From: Oribacterium sp. C9
Lineage (GTDB): Bacteria; Bacillota; Clostridia; Lachnospirales; Lachnospiraceae
NCBI RefSeq assembly: GCF_002007235.1
Contig: NZ_MUHW01000020.1
Location: 1-64,000 of the forward strand
Length of the DNA stretch: 64,000 nucleotides
Direction of reading: 5' to 3'
The translations under genes and the position numbers were made by a program. Below are positions 60,311 to 64,000 of this stretch, in pieces. The notes under the pieces are model-generated. The model saw nothing but the letters and a program-made list of their open reading frames with translations. It searched no databases and was not told the DNA's origin. Position 1 is the first letter of the stretch, and each line of letters begins with the position of its first letter.

Positions 60311-61372
60311 TTGTCAGTTAGAGAAAATACAAAGGTCGTTTCCATAGGAAACGTCAAGATCGGCGGTGAGAATCCCATCGCCATCCAATCTATGTGTAAT
60401 ACAAAGACCGAAGACGTAAAGGCTACAGTGGAGCAGATCCTGCGACTTGAAAAGGCGGGCTGCCAGATCATCCGCTGCACTGTTCCTACCGCTGAAGCCG
60501 CAAAGGCTTTTAAGGAGATAAAATCCCAGATCCATATCCCTCTTGTTGCGGATATCCACTTCGACTACCGTATGGCCATCGCAGCCATCGAGAACGGCGC
60601 CGATAAGATCCGTATCAATCCCGGAAACATCGGTTCAAACGAAAAAATACAGGCGGTCGTTGACTGCGCAAAGGAGCATAATATCCCTATCCGCGTGGGC
60701 GTTAACTCAGGTTCTCTCGAGAAGGAGCTCATCGAGAAGTACGGCGGACATGTTACTGCCGAGGGAATCGTTGATTCCGCCCTTGATAAGGTTCAGCTCA
60801 TAGAAAGCATGGGCTATGACAATCTGGTGATCTCCATCAAGTCATCGGATGTACTTATGTGCGCGAAAGCTCATGAGCTCATAGCTCCGAAGACCCGTCA
60901 TCCTCTTCATGTAGGTATCACAGAATCCGGTACCGCATGGTCAGGAAATATCAAGTCCTCCATAGGTCTCGGCATCATCCTCGGTCAGGGAATCGGAAAC
61001 ACCATCAGAGTTTCATTGAGTGCCGATCCTGTAGAGGAGATCAAGTCCGCAAAGCTCATCCTCCGCACCCTCGGACTCCGAAAGGGAGGCATAGAGGTTG
61101 TTTCCTGCCCGACCTGCGGAAGGACCAACATTGACCTTATCTCTCTTGCCAACGAGGTTCAGACCCTTGTGGAAGAATATGATGACAAGAAGAACCTGAA
61201 GGTGGCCGTTATGGGCTGCGTGGTAAACGGACCGGGCGAGGCTAAGGAAGCTGATATCGGAATCGCCGGCGGAAAGGGCGAGGGTCTCCTCATAAAGAAG
61301 GGTGAGATCATCCGAAAAGTCCCTGAGGCAGAGCTTCTCAATACATTGAGAGAAGAGATAGCAAAGATGTAA
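60311..61372 (+). CDS. ispG: 4-hydroxy-3-methylbut-2-enyl diphosphate synthase IspG
   Basis: The 353-residue 4Fe-4S enzyme performs the sixth MEP step. The start is TTG 60311: GGAGG at the end of rseP stands eight bases away, and the family starts here (SVRENTKVVSIGNVKIGG). The longer frame inside rseP is not plausible. Key parts: QSMCNTKTEDV, DIHFDYRMA, KIRINPGNIG (TIM barrel) and the cluster-binding Cys in SCPTCGR (about residues 264-270) and MGCVVNGPGEA (about 302-312). The stop codon lies inside the structured repeat copy B. Confidence 0.96.
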   Translation: MSVRENTKVVSIGNVKIGGENPIAIQSMCNTKTEDVKATVEQILRLEKAGCQIIRCTVPTAEAAKAFKEIKSQIHIPLVADIHFDYRMAIAAIENGADKIRINPGNIGSNEKIQAVVDCAKEHNIPIRVGVNSGSLEKELIEKYGGHVTAEGIVDSALDKVQLIESMGYDNLVISIKSSDVLMCAKAHELIAPKTRHPLHVGITESGTAWSGNIKSSIGLGIILGQGIGNTIRVSLSADPVEEIKSAKLILRTLGLRKGGIEVVSCPTCGRTNIDLISLANEVQTLVEEYDDKKNLKVAVMGCVVNGPGEAKEADIGIAGGKGEGLLIKKGEIIRKVPEAELLNTLREEIAKM

Positions 61373-61533
61373 TTACAGCGTAACAATATCTGTTATGATT
61401 TCGTGCTTGCACGAAAAACATAACAGATATTGATTACGCGCCCCTGCATGAGCAAGTAGTGGGGCAGGGCCCCCATGGATTGCGAATGCAGGAGCGCGTG
61501 AGCGCGAAGCGCGGAGCGATCCGTAATTAAAGA
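61370..61533. repeat. Structured repeat, copy B
   Basis: It begins at the ispG stop codon. GCGTAA-CAATATCTGTTATG (61378-61397) pairs with CATAACAGATATTG-A-TTACGC (61419-61439), with the same single unpaired A as copy A at 34590; the tip is TTCGTGC-TT-GCACGAA and shares TGCTTGCA with copy A. A second part runs GGATTGCGAATGC to GCGATCC and ends in ATCCGTA, as in copy A. Outer arms TAATTAC and GTAATTA close it. Confidence 0.7.
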
Positions 61534-61564
61534 ATATATATATTTATTTTTCATTCAATTTTCA

Positions 61565-61617
61565 GAGAGGGGATGTACCGCAGAGACCGCGGAATGCGAG
61601 GGCGGTACGCCAAAACA
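61565..61617 (+). promoter_or_regulatory. polC ribosome site split by a hairpin
   Basis: GAGAGGGG (61565-61572) is followed by a stem GTACCGC (61575-61581) / GCGGTAC (61602-61608) and then ATG 61618. Without the hairpin the spacing is 45 nt; with it the SD lies about 11 nt from the ATG. In-frame ATGs also occur at 61573 and 61594. Confidence 0.5.
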
Positions 61618-64000
61618 ATGAAGAAATTTTTCGAAGTATTTGACTCACTTGAGCTCGACTCAGAGCTCACGGGTCTCTTTCGTGATACATTTGTGACCCG
61701 TGTCACTCTTACAAAGGACCGAAAACTCATCCATATCTATATTCTCAGTCCTCATCTCATCGATAAAAGCGCTATATTCCGTCTTGAGCAGATCATAAAG
61801 ACAAAGATCTTCGGCAAGAAGCAGATCACAGTAAAGATCTCGGAGCGCTTCCACTTAAGTTCCCAGTATAACGCAAGAACTCTTTATGACATGTATAAGG
61901 ACAGTATCCTTATAGAGCTCAAAAACTACAATGTAATACTCTACAACATGATGACAAAGGGCAGGATCTCATGGCATGACGATGATACCCTTGAGCTTAC
62001 TGTGCCCAATTCCCATCTGTATCAGGAAGCAAGCAAGGAGCTGCTCCATGTTATGAAGCGTCTTTTTGAGGACCGCTGCTCCATAGAGTTTAACCTCAAT
62101 ATGCTCTATGAGGAGAAGAAGCGCGAAACTGTTCCCGAGCTTGACAGAAATTATATTCCTCCTGAGTTCAGAGGGGATACCGATGAATCAAGAAGGAAAA
62201 GAGATGAAATCAGAAAAGCGGAAGGCTTCATGAAGTCCTCCGGCAGAGACATTGACGGAATGGATATGTCCGGCAGCAACAGTGACGCAGAGCGTGCAGC
62301 ACTCGAGGCGCAGAATGCCCGTATGGCGGCAGACCTCGCAGGCATCAGCGCAAACTCACAGCCTAAGGATGCATCACAGAACTCCGGTGCTTCCCAGCCG
62401 CCTAAGACAGGTAGCCGTTTCGGAGGAGATACCGGTCAGTACCAGCGTAAGAAGAGAGCCTTCAAGATGTCTGAAAATGCAGAGGTTCTCTACGGCAAAT
62501 ACTTCGAAGGTGACACAGTCCCTCTCAAGGATATCGATGCAGGCTCCGGCAATATCATCATCGCCGGAAACATTTTCCTCGTACACGATCCTGTTCATAC
62601 GAAGACAGGAAAGAATATCGTGAAATTCGATATCACAGACTATACAGATTCCATCACCTGCAAGATCTTCGTGGAAGACGATGACATGGAGCAGGCGAAC
62701 GAATTTATAAAGGCCGGAACAGGTCTCATGATCAAGGGCTCCGTTTCCTTCGACACCTTCGACAAGCAGGTGGAGATGAGCTTCATCGACGGAATCCTGA
62801 AGCACGATATGAAACGTGCGAAGCGAACAGACAACTCTCCCGAAAAGCGTGTGGAGCTTCACCTCCATACAAAGATGTCTGATATGGACGCTGTTTCCGA
62901 CGTTACCGATTACATAAATACAGCCATTTCCTTCGGCATGAAGGCAATGGCTATCACCGATCACGGCGTGGTTCAGGCATTCCCGGATGCGAATCTCCAT
63001 CTCCAGAAGATCGGTCATGATAAGGATTTCAAGCTTATCTACGGATGCGAAGGATATCTCGTTGATGATCAGGAGACCATAGTTCAGAACGAAAAGGGAC
63101 AGGATCTCGATACAGAGACCGTTGTTTTCGATATCGAGACCACCGGCTTCAGCGCAGAAACCGACCATATCATAGAGATCGGTGCAGTAAAGCTCGTGAA
63201 TAACGAAATAGTGGATCGTATGGACGTTTTCGTTAACCCGAAGGTGCCCATTCCTTTCCGTATCACCCAGCTCACCTCCATCGACGATTCCATGGTCATG
63301 GGAGCCGATCCTATCGAAGTGGTACTCCCTAAATTCCTCGAGTGGTGCGGCGATGCGGTTATCGTAGCCCACAACGCATCCTTCGATACGGGCTTCATTG
63401 CGAAGAATGCAAAGCGCCTCGGTCTCCACTATGACCCGACCATCATCGACACCGTGAGCCTGAGCCGCCTGCTGCTTCCGAAGCTCAACCGTTTCAAGCT
63501 GGATACAGTTGCCAAGGAGCTCAATGTCTCTCTGGAGCATCATCACAGAGCCGTGGATGATGCAGGCTGCACTGCCGAGATCTACATCAAGGAGATCGAG
63601 ATGGTGAGACAGCGCGGATGTACAAAGCTTTCAGAGATCGACACTCTGGAGTTTGACCATGCTGCAAATGTCATGAAGCTGCCAACCTTCCATATCATAC
63701 TTCTGGCAAAGAACGACATAGGCCGTATAAACCTGTACCGCCTTATTTCAGAGAGTCACCTTCACTACTTCAAGTCAAGACCTCGTATACCGAAGTCTCT
63801 GCTGAAGGAGTATCGTGAAGGACTCATTATCGGAAGTGCCTGCATACAGGGCGAGGTATTCCAGGGCATGCTTAGAGGAATGGATGAAGTACAGCTTCTA
63901 AACACAGCCTCCTTCTACGACTACCTGGAGATACAGCCTCTCGGAAACAACAGCTTCCTTCTTTCAAAGGAGGATTCCACAGCCCAAACGAAACAGGATC
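61618..64000 (+). CDS. polC: DNA polymerase III PolC, N-terminal part (runs off end)
   Basis: The frame stays open to the end of the window (about 794 codons of an expected 1400 to 1500). Visible parts: an N-terminal domain (residues 1-190), a charged and Gln/Ser-rich linker (about 190-290), an OB-fold (about 294-385), the first PHP segment (VELHLHTKMSDMDAV at about 411) and the inserted proofreading exonuclease with DIETTGF (about 503), HNASFD and HHRAVDDA (about 641-648), then the second PHP segment. This is the gram-positive replicative polymerase. The start is uncertain: ATG 61618 fits the family, but 61594 and 61573 are in frame. A hairpin separates the SD from ATG 61618. Confidence 0.96.
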   Translation, partial: MKKFFEVFDSLELDSELTGLFRDTFVTRVTLTKDRKLIHIYILSPHLIDKSAIFRLEQIIKTKIFGKKQITVKISERFHLSSQYNARTLYDMYKDSILIELKNYNVILYNMMTKGRISWHDDDTLELTVPNSHLYQEASKELLHVMKRLFEDRCSIEFNLNMLYEEKKRETVPELDRNYIPPEFRGDTDESRRKRDEIRKAEGFMKSSGRDIDGMDMSGSNSDAERAALEAQNARMAADLAGISANSQPKDASQNSGASQPPKTGSRFGGDTGQYQRKKRAFKMSENAEVLYGKYFEGDTVPLKDIDAGSGNIIIAGNIFLVHDPVHTKTGKNIVKFDITDYTDSITCKIFVEDDDMEQANEFIKAGTGLMIKGSVSFDTFDKQVEMSFIDGILKHDMKRAKRTDNSPEKRVELHLHTKMSDMDAVSDVTDYINTAISFGMKAMAITDHGVVQAFPDANLHLQKIGHDKDFKLIYGCEGYLVDDQETIVQNEKGQDLDTETVVFDIETTGFSAETDHIIEIGAVKLVNNEIVDRMDVFVNPKVPIPFRITQLTSIDDSMVMGADPIEVVLPKFLEWCGDAVIVAHNASFDTGFIAKNAKRLGLHYDPTIIDTVSLSRLLLPKLNRFKLDTVAKELNVSLEHHHRAVDDAGCTAEIYIKEIEMVRQRGCTKLSEIDTLEFDHAANVMKLPTFHIILLAKNDIGRINLYRLISESHLHYFKSRPRIPKSLLKEYREGLIIGSACIQGEVFQGMLRGMDEVQLLNTASFYDYLEIQPLGNNSFLLSKEDSTAQTKQD

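Noticed and set aside
62374-63546. Long open frame (about 390 codons) on the minus strand opposite polC
   Set aside because: It lies wholly inside polC, has no ribosome site and no recognisable fold; it results from biased codon use on the plus strand.

Overview
The window is a chromosomal segment of a low-to-mid GC anaerobic Firmicute, most likely a Lachnospiraceae member. Evidence for this: a T-box leader before thrS, strong AGGAGG ribosome sites with frequent TTG starts, PolC rather than DnaE at the end of a pyrH-frr-uppS-cdsA-dxr-rseP-ispG-polC string, and families typical of gut and rumen Clostridia (DUF1846, SIMPL lipoprotein, P1 peptidase, DUF2156, FliB-like Cys-rich protein, Cys-type formate dehydrogenase with a GltD-like partner). 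I cannot name the species.

Positions 1-2000 look like an accessory scar. They hold a 27-residue holin-like type I toxin whose ribosome sites sit inside hairpins, an HNH endonuclease gene split by one in-frame stop, a yqeY gene lacking its 5' third, and a fragment of a MATE transporter. Positions 2100-8050 carry a membrane-anchored orphan, a P1 peptidase, exported GHL10 and SIMPL proteins, a DUF2156 protein, a GNAT acetyltransferase and a VOC-family protein.

Positions 8160-21400 form the most unusual region. A TetR regulator is divergent from an exported FMN-bind/FAD lipoprotein reductase whose fumarate-binding residues are not conserved. Next come an asparaginase, a CxxC glutaredoxin-like protein, and a tightly overlapped operon of an NuoF-tail/GltD-like flavoprotein, a formate dehydrogenase with Cys in place of Sec, an ECF S-component, a small anchored protein and MobA. 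The region ends with a Tat-type lipoprotein version of an old-yellow-enzyme/2-enoate reductase. The two exported flavoenzymes share a TGTGACC-CGGTA motif exactly 72 nt before their start codons. I infer an anaerobic reductase module fed by formate; the electron route across the membrane is not visible here.

Positions 21600-34140 hold an MBL hydrolase, an ABC-F ATPase, tRNA-Ser(GGA), an orphan acidic protein, a PIN-like domain with a very long histone-H1-like disordered tail, tRNA-Leu(AAG), TcdA, an SDR with a symmetric competing-stem leader, an RluA-type pseudouridine synthase, YifB and DprA. Positions 34200-41100 carry T-box-thrS (TGS-less, with an insertion), topA and rpsB-tsf. Positions 41250-54650 insert acylphosphatase, truA, two YkuD proteins, an EAL protein, patatin, Dus, FliB, a lipoprotein, an RsmH paralogue with a basic extension, MATE and DUF1846 between tsf and pyrH. 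The window ends inside polC. Two copies of a structured repeat (34526-34706 and 61370-61533) keep the same fold while most of the stem sequence differs.
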